Below, one piece after another: positions 19,403 through 29,132 of a stretch of DNA of 64,000 nucleotides (its first letter is position 1; the number at the start of each line of letters is the position of its first letter). The position numbers were made by a program, and so were the translations under genes. The stretch covers positions 6,069,501 through 6,133,500 of the forward strand of contig NZ_CP087176.1 in NCBI RefSeq assembly GCF_024748695.1. Reading direction: 5' to 3'. A model generated the notes under the pieces. It was not told the origin of the DNA. It ran no database searches and saw only the letters and a program-made list of their open reading frames with translations. This DNA is from Pseudomonas sp. B21-040 (GTDB lineage: Bacteria; Pseudomonadota; Gammaproteobacteria; Pseudomonadales; Pseudomonadaceae).

Positions 19403-20546
19403 GTCGTCGGTGCAAGTACCGCCCACACCCGAAATCGGCCTGCCGCTGTGGCTGCTGGCCGAACTGACCTACCGCTGCCCGTTGCAATGCCCCTACTGCT
19501 CCAACCCGCTGGACTTCGCCGAACAAGGCAAGGAGCTGAGCACCGAGCAGTGGATCAAGGTCTTTCGCGAAGCGCGGGAGATGGGTGCGGCGCAGTTGGG
19601 CTTTTCCGGTGGCGAACCGCTGGTGCGCCAGGACCTCGCCGAGCTGATCGCCGAGGCACGCAAGTTGGGCTTCTACACCAACCTGATCACCTCCGGCATC
19701 GGCCTGACCGAGCAGAAAATCAGCGATTTCAAGAAGGCCGGCCTGGACCATATCCAGATCAGTTTCCAGGCCAGCGATGAGCAAGTGAACAACTTGCTGG
19801 CCGGCTCGAAAAAAGCCTTTGCGCAGAAGCTGGAAATGGCCCGCGCGGTGAAAGCCCACGGCTACCCGATGGTGCTGAATTTCGTGACCCATCGGCACAA
19901 CATCGACAAGATCGACCGGATCATCGAGCTGTGCATCGCCCTGGAGGCGGACTTCGTCGAACTCGCCACCTGCCAGTTTTACGGCTGGGCGCAGCTCAAT
20001 CGCGTCGGGTTGTTGCCGACCCGGGAACAGCTGGTCCGCGCCGAGCGCATCACCAACGAATACCGCGCCAAGCTGGAAGCCGAAGGGCATCCGTGCAAGC
20101 TGATTTTCGTTACGCCGGACTATTACGAAGAACGCCCGAAAGCCTGCATGAATGGCTGGGGCAGCATCTTCCTGACCGTTACCCCGGACGGCACCGCCCT
20201 GCCCTGTCACGGCGCCCGACAGCTGCCGGTGCAATTTCCAAACGTGCGCGACCACAGCATGCAACACATCTGGTACGACTCCTTCGGCTTCAACCGCTTT
20301 CGCGGTTACAACTGGATGCCCGAGCCGTGCCGTTCCTGCGATGAAAAAGAAAAGGACTTCGGCGGCTGCCGTTGCCAGGCGTTCATGCTCACCGGTGACG
20401 CGAGCAACGCCGACCCAGTGTGCAGCAAGTCTCAACATCATGGCGTGATTCTCAAGGCCCGCGAAGAAGCCGAGCACGCGACTCAGACCATCGAACAATT
20501 GGCCTTTCGCAATGAACGAAACTCCCGCCTTATCGCAAAAAGCTGA
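19374..20546 (+). CDS. pqqE: PqqE, radical SAM PqqA peptide cyclase
   Basis: Joins Glu16 and Tyr20 of PqqA by a carbon-carbon bond using a radical SAM [4Fe-4S] cluster. A GTG at 19374, inside the pqqD 3' end, has GGAGG at 19363-19367 and gives 390 aa; earlier starts read through pqqD in another frame with no homology. The CX3CX2C motif is C35-C39-C42 ([10 protein letters not shown]). The SAM-binding GGEPLVR follows, and the C-terminal SPASM cysteines are visible ([27 protein letters not shown]). It ends 35 bases into the next gene. Confidence 0.95.
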   Translation: MRSTGSNLPESSVQVPPTPEIGLPLWLLAELTYRCPLQCPYCSNPLDFAEQGKELSTEQWIKVFREAREMGAAQLGFSGGEPLVRQDLAELIAEARKLGFYTNLITSGIGLTEQKISDFKKAGLDHIQISFQASDEQVNNLLAGSKKAFAQKLEMARAVKAHGYPMVLNFVTHRHNIDKIDRIIELCIALEADFVELATCQFYGWAQLNRVGLLPTREQLVRAERITNEYRAKLEAEGHPCKLIFVTPDYYEERPKACMNGWGSIFLTVTPDGTALPCHGARQLPVQFPNVRDHSMQHIWYDSFGFNRFRGYNWMPEPCRSCDEKEKDFGGCRCQAFMLTGDASNADPVCSKSQHHGVILKAREEAEHATQTIEQLAFRNERNSRLIAKS

Positions 20547-22338
20547 GCCTTTCAGCGCCTCCAGGGCCGTCGCGGCCGCGATCGACTTTGCCGAACTGCA
20601 GGTCGGCCAGCACGGTCTGTTCTGGAACGAATACCGGCCCGAAGAAGCCGCTTGCCGGATCTGGCATTGGCGTGACGGCCAGGCGCATTGCCTGACGCCG
20701 TCGGGTTTTAGTGTGCGCAGTCGAGTGTACGAATATGGCGGCGGCGGGTTTTGTCTGACCGATGACGGCATCGTTTTCGTCAACGAGGCGGACCAACAGC
20801 TGTATCGGCAATCGCTGCAGGGCGAAACACCTGAAGCGTTGACCGCGAGTAAATGCCGCTATGGCGACCTGCAATTCGCCAATGGACAGGTTCTGGCCGT
20901 CGAAGAGCACCACGATCAACATCGTCTGGTCGCGATCGATGTGGCTGATGGCGCCCGTCACTTGCTGGCCGAAGGCGCGGACTTCTACGCTGCGCCGACG
21001 TTGAGTCCCGACGCTCAGCGGTTGGCGTGGATCGAGTGGAGTCGGCCGGACCAGCCTTGGACTGCAACGCGTCTGATGGTGGCCGAACGTCAGAGCGATG
21101 GTGGCTTTGCGCTGCCGCATTGCGTGGCCGGCGACGCCGCTCAGGAGTCGTTGCAACAGCCGCGATTCGATACCAGCGGCCGGCTGTTTTGTCTGACCGA
21201 CCGTGGCGGATATTGGCAGCCATGGGTCGAGTCTTCAGACGGGTTGAATCCGCTGCCGAGCGCCGCGGCCGATCATGGGCCAGCGCCGTGGCAATTGGGG
21301 GGGTGCACTTGGCTCCCGCTGCGCGACAACACTTTTTTGGCGAGCTGGACCGAAGGCGGTTTTGGCCGACTGGGCCTTTGCGGTGACACCCGTGAAGATT
21401 TCACCGGTGACTACAGCCGCTTCCGCCATCTCGCACTGGATGAGCAATTCATCTACTGCATCGCCGCCTCACCGATCAGTTCGGCAGCGGTGATCGCCAT
21501 CGACCGCAGCACCCGGCGTGTCAAGGTACTGGCCGGTGGTGTCACACCCATGCCGGTCGAGCAGATCAGCGTGCCACAAACCCTGCGCTACCCGAGCGGT
21601 TCGGGCGAGGCGCACGGGTTCTTCTACCCGGCCACGACCGGGGAGGCGAAACCACCGCTGGTGGTGTTCATCCACGGCGGCCCGACCTCGGCGTGCTACC
21701 CGATGCTCGATCCGCGCATCCAGTATTGGGCGCAACGCGGCTTTGCCGTGGCCGACCTCAACTATCGGGGCAGCAGCGGTTACGGCCGGGCATATCGCCA
21801 GGCGCTGCATTTGAGTTGGGGCGAGGTGGACGTCGAGGACGCCTGCGCAGTCGTCGCCCACCTCGCCGAACGCGGGTTGATCGACGGCGACAACGCGTTC
21901 ATTCGCGGTGGCAGCGCTGGCGGTTACACCACCCTGTGTGCCCTGGCGTTCAAGAACGTTTTCCGCGCTGGCGCCAGTCTGTACGGCGTCAGCGATCCCG
22001 TGGCATTGGGACGGGCGACTCATAAATTCGAAGGTGATTATCTGGACTGGCTGATCGGTGATCCGGTGCAGGATGCCAAACGCTACGCCGCACGAACGCC
22101 GTTGCTGCATGCGAGCAACATCCGTGTACCGATGATTTTCTTTCAGGGTGAACTGGACGCCGTGGTTGTGCCGCAACAGACCCGGGACATGGTCGAGGCA
22201 CTACAGGACAACGGCATCCTGGTGGAAGCGCATTACTACGCCGACGAGCGCCACGGCTTCCGCAAGGCTGGCAATCAGGCCCATGCCCTGGAACAGGAGT
22301 GGTTGTTTTATCGCAGGGTAATCGATCAGGGCGTTTGA
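20512..22338 (+). CDS. S9 family (prolyl oligopeptidase-like) peptidase of the pqq cluster
   Basis: 608-aa serine peptidase with an N-terminal beta-propeller and a C-terminal alpha/beta hydrolase. The catalytic triad is S468 in GGSAGGY, D549 in [10 protein letters not shown] and H581 in DERHGFRK. The start overlaps pqqE by 35 bases, placing it firmly in the pqq transcription unit. Related genes follow pqqE in other fluorescent pseudomonads (from memory, PP_0375). It could take part in cutting modified PqqA alongside PqqF, but this is not shown by the sequence. No signal peptide is seen. Confidence 0.88.
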   Translation: MNETPALSQKAEPFSASRAVAAAIDFAELQVGQHGLFWNEYRPEEAACRIWHWRDGQAHCLTPSGFSVRSRVYEYGGGGFCLTDDGIVFVNEADQQLYRQSLQGETPEALTASKCRYGDLQFANGQVLAVEEHHDQHRLVAIDVADGARHLLAEGADFYAAPTLSPDAQRLAWIEWSRPDQPWTATRLMVAERQSDGGFALPHCVAGDAAQESLQQPRFDTSGRLFCLTDRGGYWQPWVESSDGLNPLPSAAADHGPAPWQLGGCTWLPLRDNTFLASWTEGGFGRLGLCGDTREDFTGDYSRFRHLALDEQFIYCIAASPISSAAVIAIDRSTRRVKVLAGGVTPMPVEQISVPQTLRYPSGSGEAHGFFYPATTGEAKPPLVVFIHGGPTSACYPMLDPRIQYWAQRGFAVADLNYRGSSGYGRAYRQALHLSWGEVDVEDACAVVAHLAERGLIDGDNAFIRGGSAGGYTTLCALAFKNVFRAGASLYGVSDPVALGRATHKFEGDYLDWLIGDPVQDAKRYAARTPLLHASNIRVPMIFFQGELDAVVVPQQTRDMVEALQDNGILVEAHYYADERHGFRKAGNQAHALEQEWLFYRRVIDQGV

Positions 22339-22346
22339 GGCCTGGC

Positions 22347-22505
22347 TCAGCGCTTGGCGATGATGTACACCGCGTGCACAATCCCGGGAATATAACCGCA
22401 CAAGGTCAGCAGAATGTTCAACCAGAACGCCCCGCCAAATCCGACCTGCAGAAACACACCCAATGGCGGCAACAGAATGGCGATGATGATTCGAATAAAG
22501 TCCAT
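22347..22505 (-). CDS. YqaE/Pmp3 family small membrane protein
   Basis: 52-aa hydrophobic protein, MDFIRIIIAILLPPLGVFLQ..., with two transmembrane helices and the family hallmark LLPPLGVFLQVG...NILLTLCGYIPGIVHAVYII. AGGAGC on the minus strand is spaced well to the ATG at 22505; a longer in-frame version starting at 22547 is unlikely. Homologues respond to salt or membrane stress, but the mechanism is unclear. It converges with the peptidase gene, 8 bases apart. Confidence 0.9.
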   Translation of the reverse strand: MDFIRIIIAILLPPLGVFLQVGFGGAFWLNILLTLCGYIPGIVHAVYIIAKR

Positions 22506-22623
22506 GGGGTAGCTCCTGATTTGAATGGGCTCACGCGAGCCATACACCTAATCGACCTGTGTCGTGCGTCAGGGTTCAGTGCACTGATTACCGAGCGCCG
22601 ACACTTCGCCAGGTTTTGCAGAC

Positions 22624-22661
22624 AAAAAAACGCCCCACGCGAAAGGATCAAACGTGGGGCG
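22624..22661 (-). terminator. Terminator of the class III aminotransferase gene
   Basis: On the minus strand CGCCCCACG and CGTGGGGCG form a 9-bp stem followed by seven T residues, 51 bases after the stop at 22712. Confidence 0.85.
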
Positions 22662-22711
22662 ATGCGTTATTACCGCGAGACGGTTCTGGTGTTTGTGTGG
22701 GACGAGTCTGA

Positions 22712-23953
22712 TCAGACCGCAATCCCTTTTCGGCACTGCAACTGTGCAGTGCGCACCCGGGAGAAGGCGCGGGTCAGGCGCAGGAGCATTTCGTCGATGT
22801 TGGCGTTGCTGACGGTGAGGGCCGGGGTGAAGCGCAAACAATCGGGTTGTGGGGCGTCAAGCAGCAAACCTTCGTACAACGCGGCTTTGACGACAGCGTC
22901 AGCCGAATCGTCGGACAACGTCAGCCCCCAGAACAGCCCTTGCCCGCGCAATTCGCCGTGGCCATAGCGATGGGACAAAAGCCGCAGTCCTTCGCGCAGA
23001 TGCTGGCCGGTCTGCGCGACATGCTCGAGAAAACCTTTGTCCTGCACACTGTCGAGCACCGCCAGGCCGGCAGCGGTCATCAGGGCATTGCCATGATGGC
23101 TGCCGCTCAGGTCGCCGACGTCAACACAGCACGCCTTGCCCCGTGCCAGCAGCGCCGCCAGTGGCACACCACCACCGAGTCCTTTGCCGAGAACGATGAC
23201 ATCGGCCCGAACGCCGTAGGACTGTTCGGCGAGCAGAGTGCCGCAACGCCCGATGCCCGTTTGTACTTCATCGAGGATCAACAGAATGCCCAGTTCGCGA
23301 CACAGCCGTTCCACACTCTTGAGGTAATGCTCAGTGGCCGGGATCACGCCCGCATCGTTCTGGATCGGTTCAAGCATGATTGCCACGGTCCGGGCGTCGA
23401 CCGCCGCGTGCATGGCCGCCAGATCATTGAAGGGAACGTGGTGCACGTCCGACGCCGACATCGTTGCCAGATGACGGCCATGGCAACTGTTGCTGGCAAC
23501 GATAATGCGCGAGGCACCACCGCGATAACGCTCGCCCCATTTACACGCCAAGGAGATTGCCGCGTCACAGGCTTCGCTGCCACTGTTGAGCAGGTACGCC
23601 TGATCGCTGCCAGTCGCGGTGCACAAACGCCCCGCAAGGTTGAGCCGGCCGCGGTTGTGCAGCGCAAAACCGGGGTTGATCAGTGATTGAGCCTGTTGCG
23701 AAATCGCCTGAACCAATACCGAAGGACTGTGCCCCAGGCTATTGGTCCCACCACCTTGAGTGAAATCCAGGTAAGCACGATCCTCACTGTCCCATAACCA
23801 GGAACCCTGACCACGGACGAAAATCTGTTTCGGCCGCTCGACGCTGGGCATCATGTACTCGCTGGAAGGGTTGTGGTGGTGGGTGGGCTGGAAGGTGTCG
23901 ACCGCCAAATCATCAAGACTGGGCGGACTACGCCGCAAACTGAACAAATTCAT
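22712..23953 (-). CDS. Class III PLP-dependent aminotransferase
   Basis: 413-aa enzyme of the acetylornithine/4-aminobutyrate aminotransferase family. Visible motifs are NSGSEACDAAISLA (phosphate-binding region), the cofactor Asp in LILDEVQTGIGRCG and the PLP lysine K257 in VIVLGKGLGGG. GAGG lies before the ATG. The histidine-rich N-terminus (QPTHHHNPSSEYMMP) resembles acetylornithine aminotransferase-like proteins linked to pqq clusters in fluorescent pseudomonads. The true substrate cannot be read from sequence. It diverges from the LysR gene at 24123, a common regulator-target layout. Confidence 0.85.
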   Translation of the reverse strand: MNLFSLRRSPPSLDDLAVDTFQPTHHHNPSSEYMMPSVERPKQIFVRGQGSWLWDSEDRAYLDFTQGGGTNSLGHSPSVLVQAISQQAQSLINPGFALHNRGRLNLAGRLCTATGSDQAYLLNSGSEACDAAISLACKWGERYRGGASRIIVASNSCHGRHLATMSASDVHHVPFNDLAAMHAAVDARTVAIMLEPIQNDAGVIPATEHYLKSVERLCRELGILLILDEVQTGIGRCGTLLAEQSYGVRADVIVLGKGLGGGVPLAALLARGKACCVDVGDLSGSHHGNALMTAAGLAVLDSVQDKGFLEHVAQTGQHLREGLRLLSHRYGHGELRGQGLFWGLTLSDDSADAVVKAALYEGLLLDAPQPDCLRFTPALTVSNANIDEMLLRLTRAFSRVRTAQLQCRKGIAV

Positions 23954-24122
23954 CCGAAAAAACCTCGCTTGAGGTTTTTTGCCTTACCTATGTAAACAGT
24001 CTCGCTGCAAACAGAATTCATGGTGCTTTGCGGCCCTGTAAGCCTTGTGAATGCGGTTAGACTAGGCGCAGGCACGGCCTTGAGCCATTTCGATTTTCCA
24101 GCATTTTCAATAAGCGTTACTT

Positions 24123-25052
24123 ATGGATTTCAAGCAACTGCGTTATTTCGTCGCGGTCTACGAAGAAGGCCATGTCGGCCGGGCCGCCGAGCGGCTTTCA
24201 ATCTCCCAGCCGGCGTTATCCCAGCAGATCCGCCACCTCGAACAGAACCTCGATGTGAGCCTGTTTGAACGCAGCAGCAAACGCCTGCTGCCAACCCTGG
24301 CCGCCCACACGTTGTACAACCATGCATTGCCTTTACTTGACGGCATGCAACGCGCGCGTGAAGCGTTGGGCAATTTCAAGGGACAGGCGCTGCGCACACT
24401 GGCGATTGGCGTGTTGCAGACGGTCCACACCAGTCTGGTGCCGCAAATGCTCGAACGGGTGCGCAAAGCCCAACCGCATCTGGTGGTGCAGATCTACGAA
24501 CTGACCGGGCTGGAAATCGAGCGACGCCTGCTTAATGGTTCACTGGACATTGGCATCAGTTACCTGCCACCCAGGCAGCCAGGGTTGCATGGGGTGATGC
24601 TGTACGAAGACGAACTGACTCTTGTCATTCCCGCTGACCACCCGTTGCGCGAATTCAAGAAAGTCTCCATGAGCCAGGCCGCCGAGTTGCCGATGCTGCT
24701 ACTGGGAGAAGAGTTTCAGGTGCGACAGATCTGGCAGACGCAGCTCGCCGCCCTAGGAAGGCGCCCGCAGGTGCAGGCCGAACTAAATAACATGGCGGGG
24801 ATTCTCGACAGCCTGCCACACACCCGACTGGCGACGGTGCTGCCAGGACGTTCGCAAAAGGCACTCGGTAATAACGAGTTGCTGTGGAAACCACTGACCG
24901 AGCCACGTGTGTCGCTGAGAGTCGGATTGGTGTGTCGCGATGTACAGCGGCAACAGGCCTCACTGGCCTTGTTACGCACGCTGCTGGAAGAAGTGATGAA
25001 CGGTCCGGATCAGCGCTTGAATAGCTCGACGACCTTGGACGGACTGAGCTGA
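24123..25052 (+). CDS. LysR family transcriptional regulator
   Basis: 309 aa. The N-terminal winged helix-turn-helix (MDFKQLRYFVAVYEEGHVGRAAERLSISQPALSQQIRHLE) is followed by a periplasmic-binding-like effector domain (residues about 90-295). It is divergent from the aminotransferase with a 169-base shared promoter region, so control of that gene is the simplest inference. Effector unknown. Confidence 0.9.
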   Translation: MDFKQLRYFVAVYEEGHVGRAAERLSISQPALSQQIRHLEQNLDVSLFERSSKRLLPTLAAHTLYNHALPLLDGMQRAREALGNFKGQALRTLAIGVLQTVHTSLVPQMLERVRKAQPHLVVQIYELTGLEIERRLLNGSLDIGISYLPPRQPGLHGVMLYEDELTLVIPADHPLREFKKVSMSQAAELPMLLLGEEFQVRQIWQTQLAALGRRPQVQAELNNMAGILDSLPHTRLATVLPGRSQKALGNNELLWKPLTEPRVSLRVGLVCRDVQRQQASLALLRTLLEEVMNGPDQRLNSSTTLDGLS

Positions 25053-25073
25053 GCACTTTTCTGCAGGCAAAAG

Positions 25074-25097
25074 AAAACCCCGCCGAAGCGGGGCTTT
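25074..25097. terminator. Bidirectional terminator between LysR and acyl-CoA dehydrogenase genes
   Basis: CCCCGC-CGAA-GCGGGG (25078-25093) has an A-run on the left and T residues on the right. It is stronger in the minus direction (TTTTCTTTT), so it may serve both convergent genes. Confidence 0.7.
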
Positions 25098-25242
25098 GCA
25101 GACTGTTTCCCTGACATCCATTTCACTCCGCCGTCCTGGCAGAATCCTACGTGTCCGTGTTGTTGCTTTGCGCTTCCTGCGCGACGTCCATGTGAAGTAG
25201 ATTAACTGTGGATCCAATCTACGCCTATGGGAAAACAGCAGC

Positions 25243-25272
25243 ACGTCATGTAAGAGATTGCTTACATGACGT
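25243..25272 (-). terminator. 12-bp hairpin just after the acyl-CoA dehydrogenase stop
   Basis: ACGTCATGTAAG and CTTACATGACGT form a perfect 12-bp stem with a 6-nt loop, beginning 8 bases after the minus-strand stop at 25280. No T-run follows, so it may stabilise the mRNA end or bind a protein rather than terminate. Confidence 0.45.
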
Positions 25273-25279
25273 TACCTTG

Positions 25280-27058
25280 TCAGAACTGCGCAGCATCCAG
25301 CAGGAACAGGGACTCGCTACCGGCTTTCACCGACGCGCTCAGCGAGTGAATACGTGGCAACAAGCGTGCGAAATAGAACCGCGCCGTACCCAGCTTGCTC
25401 GCGTAGAAGTCGTCCTGCGCTTCTTTGCCCAACGCAGCCTTGGCCATCAGTGCCCACATGTAGGCATATGCCACATAACCGAAGGTTTGCAGGTACTCGA
25501 CCGACGCCGCACCGATTTCATTCGGGTTGTTTTTGGCGCGATCCAGCAACCACGCGGTCAGCTCGTCGAGGGTCGTTACCGCATCATTCAGCGGCTTGGT
25601 GAACTCGGCCAGATCAGCACTGGCGGTCGCGGTGAAATGACGGATTTCGTCAGCAAACAGGTTGTAGAACGCGCCGCCGGTGCCGACGATTTTGCGTCCG
25701 ACCAGGTCCAGTGCCTGAATGCCGTTGGTGCCTTCGTAGATCTGCGTGATACGAACGTCACGCACCAGTTGCTCCTGGCCCCACTCGCGGATGTAACCGT
25801 GGCCGCCAAAAACCTGTTGGCCGTGAACGGTGGTTTCCAGACCCAGGTCGGTCAGGAATGCCTTGGCCACTGGCGTCAGCAACGCCACCAAGTCTTCAGC
25901 GCGTTTGCGGGTAGTCGCGTCTTCGCTGAACTTGGCGGTGTCGAGTTGCATGGCAACGTAAGTCGAGAACGCACGGCCACCTTCGTTCGAGGCTTTCATG
26001 GTCAGCAACATGCGACGTACGTCCGGGTGGACGATGATCGGGTCAGCCACTTTGTCTTTGTTTTGCGCGCCGGTCGGCGAACGGCTTTGCAGGCGGTCGC
26101 GAGCGTATTCAACGGCGTTCTGATAAGAACGCTCGCCGGTGGCCAGGCCCTGAATGCCCACGCCCAGACGCTCGTAGTTCATCATGGTGAACATCGCCGC
26201 CAGGCCTTTGTTCGGCTCACCGACCAGGTAACCCACGGCTTCGTCGAAGTTCATCACGCAGGTCGCGGACGCCTGGATGCCCATTTTGTGTTCGATCGAA
26301 CCGCAGTTTGCCGGGTTGCGCGCACCCAGGCTGCCATCGGCATTGACCATGAACTTCGGCACCAGGAACAGCGAAATACCTTTCGGCCCCGCCGGCGCGT
26401 CCGGCAGCTTGGCCAGCACCAGGTGGATGATGTTCTCGGTCAGGTCGTGCTCACCGCCGGTGATGAAGATCTTGGTGCCGCTGACTTTGTAGGAACCGTC
26501 GGCCTGAGGCTCGGCCTTGGTGCGGATGATCCCCAGGTCAGTACCGGCATGCGGCTCGGTCAGGCACATGGAACCGGCCCAGACACCGGAGTACATGTTT
26601 GGCAGGTACGCAGCTTTCAGCTCGTCGCTGGCGTGGGCGTTGATCGACAGGCAGGCACCGGCCGTCAGCATCGGGTACAGACCGAACGACAGGCTGGCGG
26701 AGTTGACCATTTCTTCGACCTGAGCCGACACGGCTTTGGGCATGCCCATGCCGCCGTAGGCAGGATCGCCACCGACACCGACCCAGCCGCCTTCAGCATA
26801 AGTCTGATAAGCCTGCGGGAAACCTGCCGGCGTGGTGACCGCACCGTCCGCCCAATGGCAACCTTCTTCGTCAGCCGCACGGCTCAGCGGCGCGATGCTT
26901 TTGCTGGTGACCTTGCCGGCTTCTTCGAGAATGGCTTCGACGGTTTCCGCATCGACGGTCTCGGCCAGCGCAGGCAGCTCGGCCCAGAGTTTGGCGACCT
27001 CGAAAACTTCATTGAGAACGAAGCGCATATCGCGCAGGGGCGCTTTGTAGTCAGCCAT
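25280..27058 (-). CDS. Acyl-CoA dehydrogenase (long form, paralogue 1)
   Basis: 592-aa FAD enzyme for the first step of fatty acid beta-oxidation. It opens [20 protein letters not shown] and shows the ACAD signatures [33 protein letters not shown] and QVFGGHGYIREWGQEQLVRD, then the C-terminal extension typical of about 600-aa bacterial ACADs. GAGG precedes the ATG. It is followed upstream by a second paralogue on the same strand, with a terminator between them, so they are probably separate units. Chain-length preference cannot be told. Position matches the PA0506-PA0508 group of P. aeruginosa (from memory). Confidence 0.92.
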   Translation of the reverse strand: MADYKAPLRDMRFVLNEVFEVAKLWAELPALAETVDAETVEAILEEAGKVTSKSIAPLSRAADEEGCHWADGAVTTPAGFPQAYQTYAEGGWVGVGGDPAYGGMGMPKAVSAQVEEMVNSASLSFGLYPMLTAGACLSINAHASDELKAAYLPNMYSGVWAGSMCLTEPHAGTDLGIIRTKAEPQADGSYKVSGTKIFITGGEHDLTENIIHLVLAKLPDAPAGPKGISLFLVPKFMVNADGSLGARNPANCGSIEHKMGIQASATCVMNFDEAVGYLVGEPNKGLAAMFTMMNYERLGVGIQGLATGERSYQNAVEYARDRLQSRSPTGAQNKDKVADPIIVHPDVRRMLLTMKASNEGGRAFSTYVAMQLDTAKFSEDATTRKRAEDLVALLTPVAKAFLTDLGLETTVHGQQVFGGHGYIREWGQEQLVRDVRITQIYEGTNGIQALDLVGRKIVGTGGAFYNLFADEIRHFTATASADLAEFTKPLNDAVTTLDELTAWLLDRAKNNPNEIGAASVEYLQTFGYVAYAYMWALMAKAALGKEAQDDFYASKLGTARFYFARLLPRIHSLSASVKAGSESLFLLDAAQF

Positions 27059-27107
27059 GGCAAACCTCGCAAGATCTAAACAGGTGATTCGTAGGAGTGG
27101 TGCTTTC

Positions 27108-27130
27108 GTTGGGTCCGAGTGTAACCCAAC
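27108..27130. promoter_or_regulatory. Inverted repeat upstream of acyl-CoA dehydrogenase 1
   Basis: GTTGGGT and ACCCAAC are a perfect 7-bp inverted repeat with a 9-nt spacer, centred about 60 bases before the ATG at 27058. The position suits an operator; the sequence is not a PsrA-like box, so a different regulator is implied. Confidence 0.35.
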
Positions 27131-27198
27131 AACTTTTGCGACACATAGGGTCAGCCCATGACCCTTTTGTAATGTTTAGTCACTGACTGTCGGGTCAT

Positions 27199-27224
27199 TA
27201 AAAAGCCCGCAATGATGCGGGCTC
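27199..27224 (-). terminator. Terminator of acyl-CoA dehydrogenase 2
   Basis: Read on the minus strand, AGCCCGC-ATCATT-GCGGGCT followed by five T residues lies 22 bases after the stop of the gene at 27246. Confidence 0.8.
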
Positions 27225-27245
27225 CAATGTGGCGGATTTAAAAGA

Positions 27246-29042
27246 CTAAAGTGCGAACAGCGCTGCCGGCAGCTTCATCAGGCAATCACTCCCAGCCTCT
27301 ATCGCCGCGCGATGAGCCGCCGTACGCGGCAACAAGCGCTTGAAGTAAAACTCGCTGGTCGCCAGCTTGCCCTGACAATAATCGGCATCACCGCTACCCG
27401 CATCGAGTTGCGCCTGAGCCACCAGTGCCATGCGCAGCCAGAGATAGCCAAGGATGATGTAACCGCTGTACATCAAATAATCCACTGATGCCGCGCCCAC
27501 TTCGTCCGCATTCTTCATCGCTGCCATGCCGACCTTGGTGGTCAGTTCGCCCCACTGCTGATTCAGCTCGTTGAGCTGCGCCACATAGCTGGCGAGCTGC
27601 GGATGCCCAGCGTTCGCCGCGCAGGATGTGTGCACGATTTTGGTGAAGCCACGCAGCAGCTTGCCCTGACTGCCGAGCACTTTTCGCCCGAGCAAGTCCA
27701 ACGCCTGAATGCCATTGGTCCCCTCGTAGATCGGCGCAATCCGGCAATCGCGAACCAATTGCTCCATGCCCCATTCACGAATGAAGCCGTGCCCGCCAAA
27801 CACTTGCATGCCGTGGTTGGTCACCTCCAGCCCGGTATCAGTCATGAAGGCTTTGCAGATTGGCGTCAAAAAGGCCAACAGGTCTTCGGCGTCCTGGCGT
27901 GCGGTTTCATCCGGGCTCAAGTTCGCCACGTCCAGCAATTGCGCGGTGAAGTAAGTCAACGCGCGGTTACCTTCGTTGAAGGCTTTCATGGTCAGCAACA
28001 TCCGGCGCACGTCAGGATGCACGATGATCGGATCGGCGGCTTTTTCTGGCGCTTTCGGGCCGGTCAGCGAGCGCATTTGCAAGCGATCGTTAGCGTACTT
28101 GATGGCGCCCTGAAAGCTCGCCTCCCCCAGACACAACCCCTGCATCCCGGTGCCGAGGCGTGCGTGGTTCATCATGGTGAACATGCAGTTCAGGCCCTTG
28201 TTCGGCTCCCCGATCAAGAAGCCTTTGGCGCCATCGAAGTTCAGCACACAAGTGGCCGATGCCTTGATGCCCATTTTGTGTTCGATAGAGCCGCAGGAAA
28301 CAGCGTTGCGTTCGCCCGCCTCGCCGTCGCCACCGGGCAGGAATTTAGGCACGATAAACAGCGAAATGCCTCGGGTGCCTGCCGGCGCATCCGGTAGTTT
28401 CGCCAGCACCAGATGAATGATGTTGTCACTCATGTCGTGCTCGCCGGCCGAGATGAAAATCTTGCTTCCGGAGATTGCATAGCTGCCATCGGTTGACGGC
28501 ACGGCCCGCGTCTTGATGATGCCCAGGTCGGTGCCGCAATGGGCTTCGGTCAGGCACATGGTGCCTGTCCACTGGCCAGCGGTAAGTTTGCTCAGGTAGG
28601 TCTGCTTCTGTTCTTCGGTGCCGTGGGCGTGGATCGCGGACATCGCACCATGGGTCAATCCCGGGTACATGCCCCACGAGGTGTTGCTGGAACCGACCAT
28701 TTCGCTGATGACCAGGCCCAGGGAACTTGGCAAGCCTTGCCCGCCGTAAGCCGGATCAGCCGCCAGACCATGCCAGCCCCCTTCAACGTATTGTGCGAAA
28801 GCTTGCTTGAAGCCTGTAGGCGTCGTTACCACGCCATTGTCGAAATGGCAGCCCTCTTCGTCGCCGCTGCGATTCAATGGCGCAAGCACGTTCTCGCAGA
28901 ATTTCGCACCTTCTTCGAGGATCGCGTTGACCATGTCCGGACTGGCCTCAGTGGCACCCAGCGCGGCGTAATTGGCGTGAAAGTCGAAGACGTGGTCAAT
29001 CAGAAAGCGCATGTCGCGCAGGGGAGCTTTGTACTCAGGCAT
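27246..29042 (-). CDS. Acyl-CoA dehydrogenase (long form, paralogue 2)
   Basis: 598 aa from the ATG at 29042 (MPEYKAPLRDMRFLIDHVFD) with GGAG eight bases upstream; a further upstream in-frame start adds 19 residues of no family resemblance. The ACAD motifs [33 protein letters not shown] and QVFGGHGFIREWGMEQLVRD are intact, as is the C-terminal extension. Strongly related over its whole length to the genes at 25280 and 35722, so the three arose by duplication. Confidence 0.92.
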   Translation of the reverse strand: MPEYKAPLRDMRFLIDHVFDFHANYAALGATEASPDMVNAILEEGAKFCENVLAPLNRSGDEEGCHFDNGVVTTPTGFKQAFAQYVEGGWHGLAADPAYGGQGLPSSLGLVISEMVGSSNTSWGMYPGLTHGAMSAIHAHGTEEQKQTYLSKLTAGQWTGTMCLTEAHCGTDLGIIKTRAVPSTDGSYAISGSKIFISAGEHDMSDNIIHLVLAKLPDAPAGTRGISLFIVPKFLPGGDGEAGERNAVSCGSIEHKMGIKASATCVLNFDGAKGFLIGEPNKGLNCMFTMMNHARLGTGMQGLCLGEASFQGAIKYANDRLQMRSLTGPKAPEKAADPIIVHPDVRRMLLTMKAFNEGNRALTYFTAQLLDVANLSPDETARQDAEDLLAFLTPICKAFMTDTGLEVTNHGMQVFGGHGFIREWGMEQLVRDCRIAPIYEGTNGIQALDLLGRKVLGSQGKLLRGFTKIVHTSCAANAGHPQLASYVAQLNELNQQWGELTTKVGMAAMKNADEVGAASVDYLMYSGYIILGYLWLRMALVAQAQLDAGSGDADYCQGKLATSEFYFKRLLPRTAAHRAAIEAGSDCLMKLPAALFAL

Positions 29043-29132
29043 GGTCGTTTCTCCGTCAGCAGATGCTTCAAACCTACTGCCGCCCACCACGCCGAACAAT
29101 CACAGTCCAGACGCTGAATGCGCCATCATCAC

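Noticed and set aside
25208..27079. 623-codon open frame antisense to acyl-CoA dehydrogenase 1 (similar ones oppose the copies at 27246 and 35722)
   Set aside because: Shadow of the conserved gene; the same artefact appears opposite all three paralogues.
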